Positions 9,008 to 16,816 of a stretch of DNA of 64,000 bases are shown here, in pieces. Position numbers and translations under genes: made by a program. Within the stretch, counting starts at the first letter, position 1; every line of letters begins with the position of its first letter. Location: NCBI RefSeq assembly GCF_016735685.1, contig NZ_JAERRA010000001.1, forward strand, positions 124,001 to 188,000. Direction: 5' to 3'. This DNA comes from Piscinibacter lacus (GTDB lineage: Bacteria; Pseudomonadota; Gammaproteobacteria; Burkholderiales; Burkholderiaceae_C). The notes beneath the pieces were generated by a model. The model was not told the DNA's origin. It saw only the letters and a list, made by a program, of their open reading frames with translations, and searched no databases.

Positions 9008-10372
9008 TCAGGCGCCGGCCGCCGGCGTGAACAGGGTGATCTCGACCCGGCGGTTGCGCGCCCGGCCCTGGGGCGTGCTGTTGTCGGCACGCGGCTCGGC
9101 ATCGGCCCGGCCCTCGGCGCGCACGCGATCGGCCGTCACCGCGCGCAACAGCTCATTGCGCACGGCATCGGCCCGCTCCTGCGAGAGATGCCAGTTGGAC
9201 GGGAAGCGCGCGCTGCGGATCGGCTGGCTGTCGGTGTGGCCGTGCACCAGCACCCGGCCCGGCGTCTCGTGCAGGGCCTGGCCGATGCGGCCGATCAGGG
9301 GCAGCAGATTGCGCGCGACCACGGCGCTGCCCGGCTCGAAGAAGCCGTCGCCCTTGATGGTGACGATGGACCGGTCGGCCAGGTCCTGCACCTCGACCAG
9401 GCCGGCTTTGATCTCGGCCTGGAGGAAGCCGGCCAGGCGCGGCGGCACGGGCTCGGCCGGCGGCGGCGCGGCGACGACCTTGACCGCCTTGGCATCGAGC
9501 GCGGCCAGGGCCGCGAAGCTGGCCTCGGCCCGCGCGCCCAGCGTCAGCTTGAGGGCGATGAACACGCCGCCGAGCAGCAGGGCCATCAGCGAGGCCAGCA
9601 CCCACAGCGGCAAGCCTTCGTGCAGGCGGGTCTCGCGGGCGGTCTCGCCCTTCCAGCGCGGCGACAGCGTCTTGTCGCTGCCGGCGCGCTGCGCGCGCAG
9701 CATCTGGGAGAGGCGCTCGCGCACGCTGTCGAGCTGGCCGCGGCCGCCCTCGATCACCCGGTAGCGGCCTTCGAAGCCCAGGGCCAGCACCAGGTAGAGC
9801 AGCTCCAGCAGGTTGCGGTTGCCCTCGACGTTCTCGGCCAGCTTGGACATGAGCTGGTAGACCTTCTCGCCCCCCCAGGTCTCGTTGTGGAACTGCACGA
9901 GCAGGCTGTGCGCGGACCAGACCCCCGCGCCGCCCCAGGGCGTGCTGGCCGCGCACTCGTCGAGGAAGGTGCAGAGGATGTAGCGGCCGGCGATGACCTG
10001 CTCATTGGGCAGGCCCTTCTCGCGCGCCTGGGCCTCGAACTTGCGCACGCCCTCGGCCAGCGCATCGCGCAGGCCGGCGGGGTTGGCATGCTGCGGCGTG
10101 CTGCGCAGCCGCGGCCCGGTGGCCAGCAGGGCGGCGGCGGCGCCCACCAGCGGATTCAGGCTGCTGCCCATCAGCGCATCGAGGGCCAGCGGCGCGGTGC
10201 CGCCGGAGCCTGCGGCGGCTGCGCCGGCCGGGCGCCCGCCTGCCGCCGCCGGCCCGGCCGGCGCAGCGCCCGCGTCGGCGGGGGCCGCCGGCCGGCCGGC
10301 ACGGCCGGCGCTGGGCTTGATGACGGTGCGGTCCGAGCCGAAGGCGGCAAAGGGATCGTTGGGATCGCTCAT
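9008..10372 (-). CDS. tssL: T6SS inner-membrane protein TssL with C-terminal OmpA-like peptidoglycan-binding domain
   Basis: This 454-residue protein has a disordered Ala/Gly-rich N-terminus (about 1-70) and then a DotU/TssL cytoplasmic domain (MGSSLNPLVGAAAALL, CTFLDECAASTPWG, ALGFEGRYRV). One membrane helix follows (VLASLMALLLGGVFIALKL). The C-terminal OmpA-like domain carries GHTDSQP, LSQERADAV and NRRVEI, the usual diaminopimelate-contacting region. Such 'specialised' TssL proteins anchor the T6SS membrane complex to the cell wall. That may matter here because no tssJ was found. It lies between tssK and tssM. Confidence 0.96.
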   Translation of the reverse strand: MSDPNDPFAAFGSDRTVIKPSAGRAGRPAAPADAGAAPAGPAAAGGRPAGAAAAGSGGTAPLALDALMGSSLNPLVGAAAALLATGPRLRSTPQHANPAGLRDALAEGVRKFEAQAREKGLPNEQVIAGRYILCTFLDECAASTPWGGAGVWSAHSLLVQFHNETWGGEKVYQLMSKLAENVEGNRNLLELLYLVLALGFEGRYRVIEGGRGQLDSVRERLSQMLRAQRAGSDKTLSPRWKGETARETRLHEGLPLWVLASLMALLLGGVFIALKLTLGARAEASFAALAALDAKAVKVVAAPPPAEPVPPRLAGFLQAEIKAGLVEVQDLADRSIVTIKGDGFFEPGSAVVARNLLPLIGRIGQALHETPGRVLVHGHTDSQPIRSARFPSNWHLSQERADAVRNELLRAVTADRVRAEGRADAEPRADNSTPQGRARNRRVEITLFTPAAGA

Positions 10373-10403
10373 GGGACGGTTCGGTCAGGCGGGCGTTGCG
10401 GAC

Positions 10404-11741
10404 TCAGGTCCGCACCGCCCAGAACTCGAGCTCAAGGCCCGGGAAGTCGCCGGCAATGTGCATGGCGAGGCCGCCGGAGCTTTCGAGCTGCTTCCACATC
10501 TCGTTGCCCCGGGTCTCCAGCTCGAAGTAGTTGAAGCCGGCGTGATAGGGAATCTGGCGCGGCGCCACCGGCAGCGGCCGCAGCGTGACGCCGGGCAGTT
10601 GCAGGTTGACGAGGTCGCGGATGCGCTCGACCGTGCCGATCTTGACCTGGGTCGGGAAGCGCGCACGCAGCGCATCGCCCGACATCTGCGCGCCGACGGC
10701 CAGCACGAACTGCGCGCTGCGTTGCAGCTCGACGTCGGGGATGAGCGCGACGCGGATGCCGTACTTGCGGTCCTGCAGCTCGATGGGGATGGCGGTCTGC
10801 TCCATCACCATCGACAGCGACTGGCGCAGGTCGTCCATCAGCGGCCGGAAGCAGCGCGCCGGGTCGTCGTGCACATAGGCCGGCAGGGCGGCGGGGCGGC
10901 GGCGGTCGCGGAAGGTGGCCAGGTCCCCGGCCAGCGCGACGCCGACGAAATAGAACTCGCGCGGATGCAGCAGCGTGGTCTGGCGCAGTTGGGCGAACAG
11001 GGGTTCGCTGCGGTTGACGGCTTCGAGCAGCAGGAAGTCGGCGATCTCGCCGATGCCCGCGCGGCCGGGCTGGGCCAGGCGGGCGGCCAGGGCCTCGCCA
11101 CGCTGGTGCAGCAGGCCGTGCAGCTCGCGCAGGTAGCCGGCCAGCAGCTCGTTGCCGCCGGCATGGAGGGTGGGCGGGATGAACTGGGTGTCGAGCAGCA
11201 CGCGGTTGTCGGCCCGGCGCTCGACCACCCGGCACAGGCCCAGGGTGGCGTAGCCCTCGCCGGCGTCGCGGGCCAGCATCACGCGCAAGTGGATGCGGCC
11301 GACCTGGATGGGCGCGCTGCGCTCGCCGACGGCATTGCTGTCGCCCACCTCGACCTCGGCAGCCAGGAAGCGCGGCGGCATCGAGCCGGTGCCGCCCTCG
11401 GCATCGGTCTCGGTCACGCCCGGGCGCTGCAGCACGGCGGCCAGCACAACCAGCTCGTCGCGGGCATCGGCCGGCACGTCGAAAGCGGCCGGCGCGATGT
11501 CCTGGCCCGGGATGTCGAAGAGCAGGCCGTCGGGCAGCACGCCGTGGGCCGATTGCACGGCGATCTTGCCCAGGGTCAGCGCCGCCGTGTCCAGGCTCAG
11601 GCTCATGAAGCCCCAGCCATGGCCCTCGGTGGCCCCGAAGCGCAGATGGGCCTGGCGCGCCAGGAAGCGGTCGTGCTGCTGGAAGTGCTGGGGCTGGAGG
11701 AACATGCCCTCCGTCCAGATCACCTTGTTGTGCCAGGTCAT
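10404..11741 (-). CDS. tssK: T6SS baseplate protein TssK
   Basis: This 445-residue protein begins MTWHNKVIWTEGMFLQPQHF, the signature N-terminus of TssK. TssK is the trimeric adaptor that links the baseplate wedge (TssF/TssG/TssE) to TssL and TssM at the inner membrane. Length and start are typical. It follows the DUF4280 gene by 9 bases and precedes tssL by 31, so it is cotranscribed with both. Confidence 0.97.
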   Translation of the reverse strand: MTWHNKVIWTEGMFLQPQHFQQHDRFLARQAHLRFGATEGHGWGFMSLSLDTAALTLGKIAVQSAHGVLPDGLLFDIPGQDIAPAAFDVPADARDELVVLAAVLQRPGVTETDAEGGTGSMPPRFLAAEVEVGDSNAVGERSAPIQVGRIHLRVMLARDAGEGYATLGLCRVVERRADNRVLLDTQFIPPTLHAGGNELLAGYLRELHGLLHQRGEALAARLAQPGRAGIGEIADFLLLEAVNRSEPLFAQLRQTTLLHPREFYFVGVALAGDLATFRDRRRPAALPAYVHDDPARCFRPLMDDLRQSLSMVMEQTAIPIELQDRKYGIRVALIPDVELQRSAQFVLAVGAQMSGDALRARFPTQVKIGTVERIRDLVNLQLPGVTLRPLPVAPRQIPYHAGFNYFELETRGNEMWKQLESSGGLAMHIAGDFPGLELEFWAVRT

Positions 11742-11750
11742 GGTCGGCGT

Positions 11751-12137
11751 TCAGGGAATCTCGTGGGTGACTTGCCCGGGGAAGGTGATCGAGATCACCC
11801 CGCCCCAGGCGCACATGAGCTTGCAGTTGTTGTCGAGAGCCGGCGTGTTGGCGATGAGCACCGTCGGCACGCCGGGTGTCCAGGGCGCGGGCAGCACCGG
11901 CACGCAGGGCATGGGCGTGAGCACGCCCAGGGCGGCCGCGGTGGCAGCCGCCACCGAGGGGTTGGACGGCGAGCTGCACATGCCGAAGGGCGGCACATTG
12001 GTGAGCGGGATGTTGTCGGTGATCACGCCGGCCATCATCTGGCTGGTGAGGACCGGCCGCGGTGTGGCGTTGAACACCGAGGGGGCGACCCCGAAGGTGC
12101 ATTGCAGGGTGGCGGTGGTGCAGACCTGCTGGGGCAT
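11751..12137 (-). CDS. DUF4280-type PAAR-like protein
   Basis: This 128-residue protein carries the pattern of the DUF4280/PAAR-like family: an early CTFG, a central LTPMPC with PAPW, and a C-terminal CKLMCAWGGVISITFPGQ. PAAR-like proteins sit at the sharp end of the VgrG trimer or act as cargo adaptors. No effector domain is fused to it. It is sandwiched between the PP2C gene (11-base gap) and tssK (9-base gap). That makes a core spike-tip role for this apparatus likely, especially as no classical PAAR protein was seen in the window. The family call is from remembered motifs. Confidence 0.75.
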   Translation of the reverse strand: MPQQVCTTATLQCTFGVAPSVFNATPRPVLTSQMMAGVITDNIPLTNVPPFGMCSSPSNPSVAAATAAALGVLTPMPCVPVLPAPWTPGVPTVLIANTPALDNNCKLMCAWGGVISITFPGQVTHEIP

Positions 12138-12148
12138 GGCGCGTCCTC

Positions 12149-12982
12149 TCAGGCCTGGGCGGGGGCCGTCACCCAGAGGGCGATGCCGCTGAAGTTGTCG
12201 TGCCGGGTCTTGCCGCCGGCCTCGGCTTCGGCCAGCACGCAGGCTTCGAGCGCGGCCAGCCAGGCGGCCGGATCGGGCGCCGCAGCCAGCTCGTGCAGCA
12301 TCACCGCATCGTCGACGAACTCCCAGAGCCCGTCGGTGCAGAGCAGGAAGACATCACCGGGCCGCAGGGCCAGCGGCGCCTCGCAGGTGCCGATGCGCAG
12401 ATCCTCGGGCGCGGTGCCCAGGGCCGAATGGAGCTGGCTGCGCTGCGGATGGTTGCGGGTGTCCTCGGGCCGCAGCAGGCCGGCCTCGACCATGGACTGC
12501 ACGAGGCTGTGGTCGCGGGTGCGCCGGGCCACGGCGCCATCGCGGAAGAGGTAGAGCCGCGAATCGCCGGCGTGGCCCCAGAGCGCCTGGCCGCGCACGC
12601 GGTCGATGAAGAGCGCGACGACGGTGGTGTGCATCTCGCGCTGGCCGGGCGCATCGGCGCGGTGGCGGATGACCTTGGCATTGGTGTCGAGCAGCAGCTC
12701 GCGCAGGTCCTCGGGGGATTGCAGCGGCGCATCTGCGCACTGGTCGATCAGGTAGCTCACCGCGAGGCGCGAGGCCACATCCCCGCCGCCATGGCCGCCG
12801 GCGCCGTCGGCCACGACGCAGCAGAGCTGGGTGTCGGAATGCCAGTGGCCGCAGGCGTCCTCGTTGTAGTCGCGGCCCCCGGCGCGCGAGAGGATGGCCA
12901 GCTCCAGCTCTAGCGCCTGCCCGTCCTCGGGCAGCGGCTCGGCGACGAGCGGCTCGGGGGGAAGGCTGGCCGGCTGGCTCAC
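12149..12982 (-). CDS. pppA: PP2C-family Ser/Thr protein phosphatase, T6SS-associated
   Basis: This 277-residue protein has the metal-binding PP2C motifs GGRDYNEDACGHW, VVADGAGGHGGGDVASRLA, ALWGHAGDSRLYLFRDG and LLCTDGLWEFVDD. It is the expected antagonist of the kinase at the left edge and is known in T6SS clusters as PppA, acting on the phosphorylated FHA protein. The start is GTG at 12982. It overlaps the upstream tagH stop codon as GTGA, so translation is probably coupled. The first 25 residues are Pro/Glu-rich and probably unstructured. Confidence 0.94.
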   Translation of the reverse strand: MSQPASLPPEPLVAEPLPEDGQALELELAILSRAGGRDYNEDACGHWHSDTQLCCVVADGAGGHGGGDVASRLAVSYLIDQCADAPLQSPEDLRELLLDTNAKVIRHRADAPGQREMHTTVVALFIDRVRGQALWGHAGDSRLYLFRDGAVARRTRDHSLVQSMVEAGLLRPEDTRNHPQRSQLHSALGTAPEDLRIGTCEAPLALRPGDVFLLCTDGLWEFVDDAVMLHELAAAPDPAAWLAALEACVLAEAEAGGKTRHDNFSGIALWVTAPAQA

Positions 12983-14691
12983 GGTGCGGGCCGCTGCAGG
13001 CGGTCGATGTGCTCTTCGTAGGCCTGGAGGAAGGCCTTGCCGAAGAGGCTATGGAAGTCCTCGGCCGCGTCCTGGCTGATCTGGGTGTAGTGCTCGATGA
13101 ACAGCTCCCAGAGCTGGGCCTTGCGGCTGCCCGGCAGCAGGCTGGCCAGGCGAGAGCGCTGTACCAGCCGGCCTTCGAGCTGGGCCGGGTCGAAGCGCTC
13201 CAGCACGCCCTCCAGCGCGGCGCGCATGCCGGCGATCACGCCGAACTGGTGGGCGCGCAGGTCGTCGTAGGCATCGCGCATCGCCGGCCCGGCGGCCATG
13301 AAGCCGCGCACCGGCGGGGCCAGCAGGTGCTGGAGCGCGGCCTCGGCGCTGGGCGAGAACTTCAGGGGATTGTTCTCGCGGGCGACGATCATCGTCGCTT
13401 CGGCCTTGACCTCGCGCTTGAGCGCAGCCCGCGCGACCAGCAAGTCGACGGTGCCGGCAGCCGCCTCGCGCAGCAGCTCGCCCAGCAGGCGCATCAGGGC
13501 CGGGCTCAGGGCCTCGATCGCCACCCCGGGCGTGGCCAGGCCCTCGCGGAAGGCCTGGAGCAGTTCGCCAGCCTCGGCCGGGCTCGCCGGGGCGGTGGCC
13601 GGGCTGAAGGGCTGCGCGGCGGCGGGCGGCTCGGCCCAGGCGGCAAGCGGGGCCTCGGGCCGCGCGGCGGGCGCGGGCCGCGCGGCGGGCGCGGCGCGCG
13701 GCGGCGCGGGCGGGATCGCCGCGGCGGCCGGGGCGGGGGCGGCCCGCGGCGAAGCCGGCCGGATCAGCGTGCGGCCGTCGCCGCCCTCCTCCCCCCAGGA
13801 CAGCACGGCGCCGCCGGCACGGGGCGGCGGGGGCATGCGGGATGCGGCCGTGGGCGGGGCGAGGAAGGGCTGGTTCAGGGCCGACACGGTGTCGGGTGCG
13901 GCCGTGGCACTGGCCTGCGGCAGGGCCGAGAGCGCTTGCAGCGCATCGGCTGCCGCGCCGGTGTTGGGCTGCATCAGCGGCGCATCGAGCTTGCCCTGGG
14001 CCAGGGGATCGCCGCCCAGGCTGGGACCGAGGCCGAAGAGGCTGTCGAGCGAGGCGGCGCTGCCGCTGGACCCCAGGTCGGGGATGAGTGGCGCCGGCGC
14101 GGCCGCGCCCCCCTCGAGGCCGAACGCCCCGGGGGCCGGCCCGGCCAGGGGCGAGGCACCGGCCGGCGCGGGCTCGGCGAAGGGGTCCCAGTCGTCGGGG
14201 ATGCCACCGACCGCGGCGGGCGCGGCGGCCGGCGCGCTGCTGCGGCGGGTTGGCGGTGCGGCCTCGCTGCCGAAGGCGACCAGGGGATCGACCCAGCCGC
14301 CGCCCGCCGCGGCCGGCGAGGCGGCGGGCCCGAGCAGGTCGGCAAAGGGATCGGCGGCAGCCGCCGAGGCGGCGGTCGCGGCCGAGACCTTGAGTTGGTA
14401 GCCGCCGATCTGCAGGGTGTCGCCGGCCTGGATGCGGGCCTCGCGCCCGCTGCCGACCTCGCGGCCGTTGACCAGCACCGGGTTGCTGCCCCGGTCGATC
14501 AGGGCGTACTGGCCGGCGCGGAAGACGATCTGCGCATGCACGCGGGAGACGGTGCGGTCCGGGTCGTCGAGCACGAGCTGGTTGCTGTCGGCCCGGCCGA
14601 TGGCACCGCCGAGTTCGTCGAAGGACGCGCTCAGCATCCGGGCCGGGGGCTGGCCGTTGAAGTTCACGACAGTCAGCGTGATCGCGGTCAA
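12979..14691 (-). CDS. tagH: T6SS FHA-domain scaffold protein
   Basis: This 570-residue protein has an N-terminal FHA domain (about 1-105: IGRADSNQLVLDDPDRTVSRVHAQIVF, NPVLVNGREV) that recognises phosphothreonine. A very long Ala/Pro/Gly-rich linker (about 110-380) leads to a C-terminal T6SS-FHA domain (LLQAFREGL, NNPLKFSP, AFLQAYEEHIDRL). The start is a TTG at 14691; a good GGAGG lies 9 bases upstream, and no ATG fits the FHA fold. It is the first gene of the tagH-pppA-DUF4280-tssK-tssL-tssM-tagF run. It faces a divergent gene, so a promoter should lie in 14692-14903. Confidence 0.93.
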   Translation of the reverse strand: MTAITLTVVNFNGQPPARMLSASFDELGGAIGRADSNQLVLDDPDRTVSRVHAQIVFRAGQYALIDRGSNPVLVNGREVGSGREARIQAGDTLQIGGYQLKVSAATAASAAAADPFADLLGPAASPAAAGGGWVDPLVAFGSEAAPPTRRSSAPAAAPAAVGGIPDDWDPFAEPAPAGASPLAGPAPGAFGLEGGAAAPAPLIPDLGSSGSAASLDSLFGLGPSLGGDPLAQGKLDAPLMQPNTGAAADALQALSALPQASATAAPDTVSALNQPFLAPPTAASRMPPPPRAGGAVLSWGEEGGDGRTLIRPASPRAAPAPAAAAIPPAPPRAAPAARPAPAARPEAPLAAWAEPPAAAQPFSPATAPASPAEAGELLQAFREGLATPGVAIEALSPALMRLLGELLREAAAGTVDLLVARAALKREVKAEATMIVARENNPLKFSPSAEAALQHLLAPPVRGFMAAGPAMRDAYDDLRAHQFGVIAGMRAALEGVLERFDPAQLEGRLVQRSRLASLLPGSRKAQLWELFIEHYTQISQDAAEDFHSLFGKAFLQAYEEHIDRLQRPAP

Positions 14692-14846
14692 GGCTGGCTT
14701 CCTCCGAGGGTCAGCAGGTAGGGGATGCGCGAAGCGGGCGCTCCGGCGGGCGGCGTTTCAAGGCCGGCCCGGCCCGGACGGGGCGCCGCAAGTCCGGGGG
14801 CAGCATAGCGGCGGCCTGTGCCGGCAGCGGGTCTGGTTTGCAGGGG

Positions 14847-14862
14847 GGATCCCGCGGGATCC
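14847..14862. promoter_or_regulatory. Perfect 16-base palindrome in a divergent intergenic region
   Basis: GGATCCCGCGGGATCC is a perfect dyad in the 212-base region 14692-14903 between tagH (minus) and a plus-strand gene. It is placed where an operator for one or both divergent genes could lie. No convincing sigma70 boxes were seen around it, and high GC makes chance palindromes commoner, so function is only suggested. Confidence 0.3.
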
Positions 14863-14903
14863 GGGGGGTGACCCGCAAGGGCGCGCCGGCAGGCGCCGCT
14901 ACC

Positions 14904-16025
14904 ATGAAGCCTCACCGTCCGACGCACGATGGCCCGAGCATGTCCTGTCTTTGCCCGTCCAAGCTTCTCGACCTGCTGGAACGGCTGGCTGCCGTGCCGC
15001 CCCTGAGCCTGGGGCTGCCGGAAGGGCTGGGCGAGCAGGCGCGGTCCATCCAGGCCGGGCTGGGCCCGCCCCTGGCCCTGCAGGCGCAGGCCCAGGTCGG
15101 CGCCCAGGCGCAGGCCCAGGCCGCGCTGATGGCCCGGGTGTCGGCCATGGCCGCCCTGCATGCGGCCGTGCAGGCTGCTTTCGGCCTGAAGCTGGCGGCC
15201 GGGCTTTCGGCCCAGGCCCGGGCCGATCTGCAAGCCGGGCTGGCCGCGCAGATCGGTTCGCTCAATGCCGGCGGCCCGGCGCTCAACACGCACCTGCCGG
15301 CCCTGGCCCGCCTGATGAGCCCGCTGGCCGCGCTGATGGCACTGCTGGGCCTGCTGCAAAGCCTGCTGGCCAGCGGCCTGGACCTGCGCCAGCCCGGCGC
15401 CCTGGCGGTGCTGCAAGCGCGGCTGCAGGCCCGCGCCCAGGCGAGCGCGCAGGCTCAGGCCCAAGCCAGCGCCCAGGCCTCGGCCCTGGCCGCGCTGATG
15501 GCCTCGATGGGCCTGAAGGCCGACGCCCAGGGCGCTGCGCAACTGACGAGCGCGATGCAAGCCACCGCCTCGATGAGCCAGAGCCTGCCGGCGATCACCG
15601 CGCCGGCGCAGGGCCTGTCCCTGCTGGCGGCGCTGATGTCGGTGCTGGCCGCGCTGCGCTCGCTGCTTCAGGTGGATCTGCTCGAACCCGCCGGGCCGAG
15701 CCGCTTGCGCCTGGCCCTGTCCGGCCTGCCGCTGGCCGGTCTGGCCGACCTTCAAGTTCCTGTGCAGGCCAGCGCCCGGGCGACGGCTGCGGCCGAGGCC
15801 GCGGCGCAGGCCGCCGCCCGCGCCCAGGCCGGCCTGCCGCTGGAGGCGGCTGCACGCATCGACATGCGGGCGGCCGCCCAGCTCGCCACCGCGGTTCAGC
15901 TTCGCGCCCAGGCGCCGCGCCTGATGCGGGCGCCCGGAAGCTGCGGCCAGCCCTGCCCGGTGGCGCCCCTCCAGGGCCCGGGTGGGCTGGGCTTCCAGGC
16001 GAGCGCGGCTCACAGCATCCCCTGA
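14904..16025 (+). CDS. Unrecognised Ala/Leu/Gln-rich helical repeat protein inside the T6SS cluster
   Basis: This is about 373 residues from ATG 14904, or 361 from ATG 14940; neither start has a clear Shine-Dalgarno. Third-position GC is strongly biased in this frame (runs of CTG, GCC, CAG and GGC codons), which supports real coding against the Arg-rich reverse frames. The sequence is largely Ala, Leu, Gln and Met helix. A loose internal duplication is visible: LMSPLAALMALLGLLQSLL recurs as LLAALMSVLAALRSLLQVDL, each flanked by QAQAQ/ARAQA stretches. A short Cys-containing head (CLCPS) and tail (GSCGQPC) bracket it. There is no signal peptide. It is transcribed against the flanking T6SS genes and overlaps the end of the next minus-strand gene by 16 bases. 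Function unknown; cargo or a structural accessory are both possible. Confidence 0.65.
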   Translation: MKPHRPTHDGPSMSCLCPSKLLDLLERLAAVPPLSLGLPEGLGEQARSIQAGLGPPLALQAQAQVGAQAQAQAALMARVSAMAALHAAVQAAFGLKLAAGLSAQARADLQAGLAAQIGSLNAGGPALNTHLPALARLMSPLAALMALLGLLQSLLASGLDLRQPGALAVLQARLQARAQASAQAQAQASAQASALAALMASMGLKADAQGAAQLTSAMQATASMSQSLPAITAPAQGLSLLAALMSVLAALRSLLQVDLLEPAGPSRLRLALSGLPLAGLADLQVPVQASARATAAAEAAAQAAARAQAGLPLEAAARIDMRAAAQLATAVQLRAQAPRLMRAPGSCGQPCPVAPLQGPGGLGFQASAAHSIP

Positions 16026-16816
16026 GGCTGGCCGTCGACCACAGCCAGGCGCAGCGGCAGGCTGAAGACCTGGCCGTCGGCGTCGGGCTCGGTGCGCAGG
16101 GCAGGGCCGCCGCCGCTCAGCAGGCAATCGAGCAGGCGGCCGTCGGCCACCGGACGGAGCAGAAGCTCGGCCGGCGGAATGTCGGCCCAGGCCGGACCGC
16201 CCTGGGCATGTCGCGCGGCGAGCTGCTGGTGCAGGGCCTGGAGCAGGTCCCGGGGGTCGCGGCCGTAGGCAGTGCCGAGGTCCTGGGCCCGCGGGCGCAG
16301 GGCCTGCAGCAGGGCGTCGAAACGGCCGGCGCGCAGGTCCTCGACCCTTTCCTGCAGCCAGGCCTGGACCCGGGCCTGCAGCGCGGCATCAAGCCGCAGC
16401 ACCGGCGCATCCAGCCAGCGCCAGCGCGGAAAGTTGACCGGCAGCACCACCGCCTCGGCCAGCCGGATCGGCGGGGCGAGCGAGACGCCGGCCTCCGGCG
16501 CCCACAGAAGCTGGGCCAGGCTGCGCGACTGGGCCGGATCGATGGCGTGGTCCATGCGGGGCAGCAGCACGTTCAGGCTGGCCGAGCGTTCGCCGTCGGA
16601 CGGGAAGGCAGGCAGCGGGGCCGGCGCCTCGCCCACGAGCAGGGCAGGCGGCCAGATCAGCAGCTCAAGCCGGTTCTCGCCGCTGACGGTGCATTCATGC
16701 ACGGGCACGGTGGCGCAGGGCTGGGCGGCGTCCACCCGGGCCAGCGGGATGCCGTTGAGCAGCGCCTCGGCCGTGCAGCCCTGCGCTTCAAGGCGGATGA
16801 CGAGCAGGCGGTCCAT
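16010..16816 (-). CDS. Unrecognised T6SS-cluster protein, 268 residues
   Basis: The gene starts at ATG 16816, whose A is also the last base of the preceding gene's TGA (TGATG), so the two are translationally coupled. The protein begins MDRLLVIRLEAQGCTAEALL. It looks beta-rich at first (SGENRLELLIWPPALLVG) and then helical (ALQARVQAWLQERVEDLRAG). No signal peptide, membrane segment or known catalytic motif was seen. It is the last gene of the vgrG-DUF4123-unknown-unknown run, the usual location of cargo, adaptor or immunity proteins. Nothing in the sequence decides among these. Confidence 0.75.
   Translation of the reverse strand: MDRLLVIRLEAQGCTAEALLNGIPLARVDAAQPCATVPVHECTVSGENRLELLIWPPALLVGEAPAPLPAFPSDGERSASLNVLLPRMDHAIDPAQSRSLAQLLWAPEAGVSLAPPIRLAEAVVLPVNFPRWRWLDAPVLRLDAALQARVQAWLQERVEDLRAGRFDALLQALRPRAQDLGTAYGRDPRDLLQALHQQLAARHAQGGPAWADIPPAELLLRPVADGRLLDCLLSGGGPALRTEPDADGQVFSLPLRLAVVDGQPQGML

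Noticed and set aside
5429..10534. 1701-codon open frame on the plus strand, antisense to tssM and tssL
   Set aside because: It mirrors the codon pattern of recognised T6SS genes, has an Arg/Gly/Gln/Leu-rich composition without motifs, and is a known artefact of very high GC.
14688..16127. Minus-strand frame opposite the helical-repeat gene
   Set aside because: Arg/Gly/Gln-rich product with poor codon bias; the plus-strand frame has the expected third-position GC bias.
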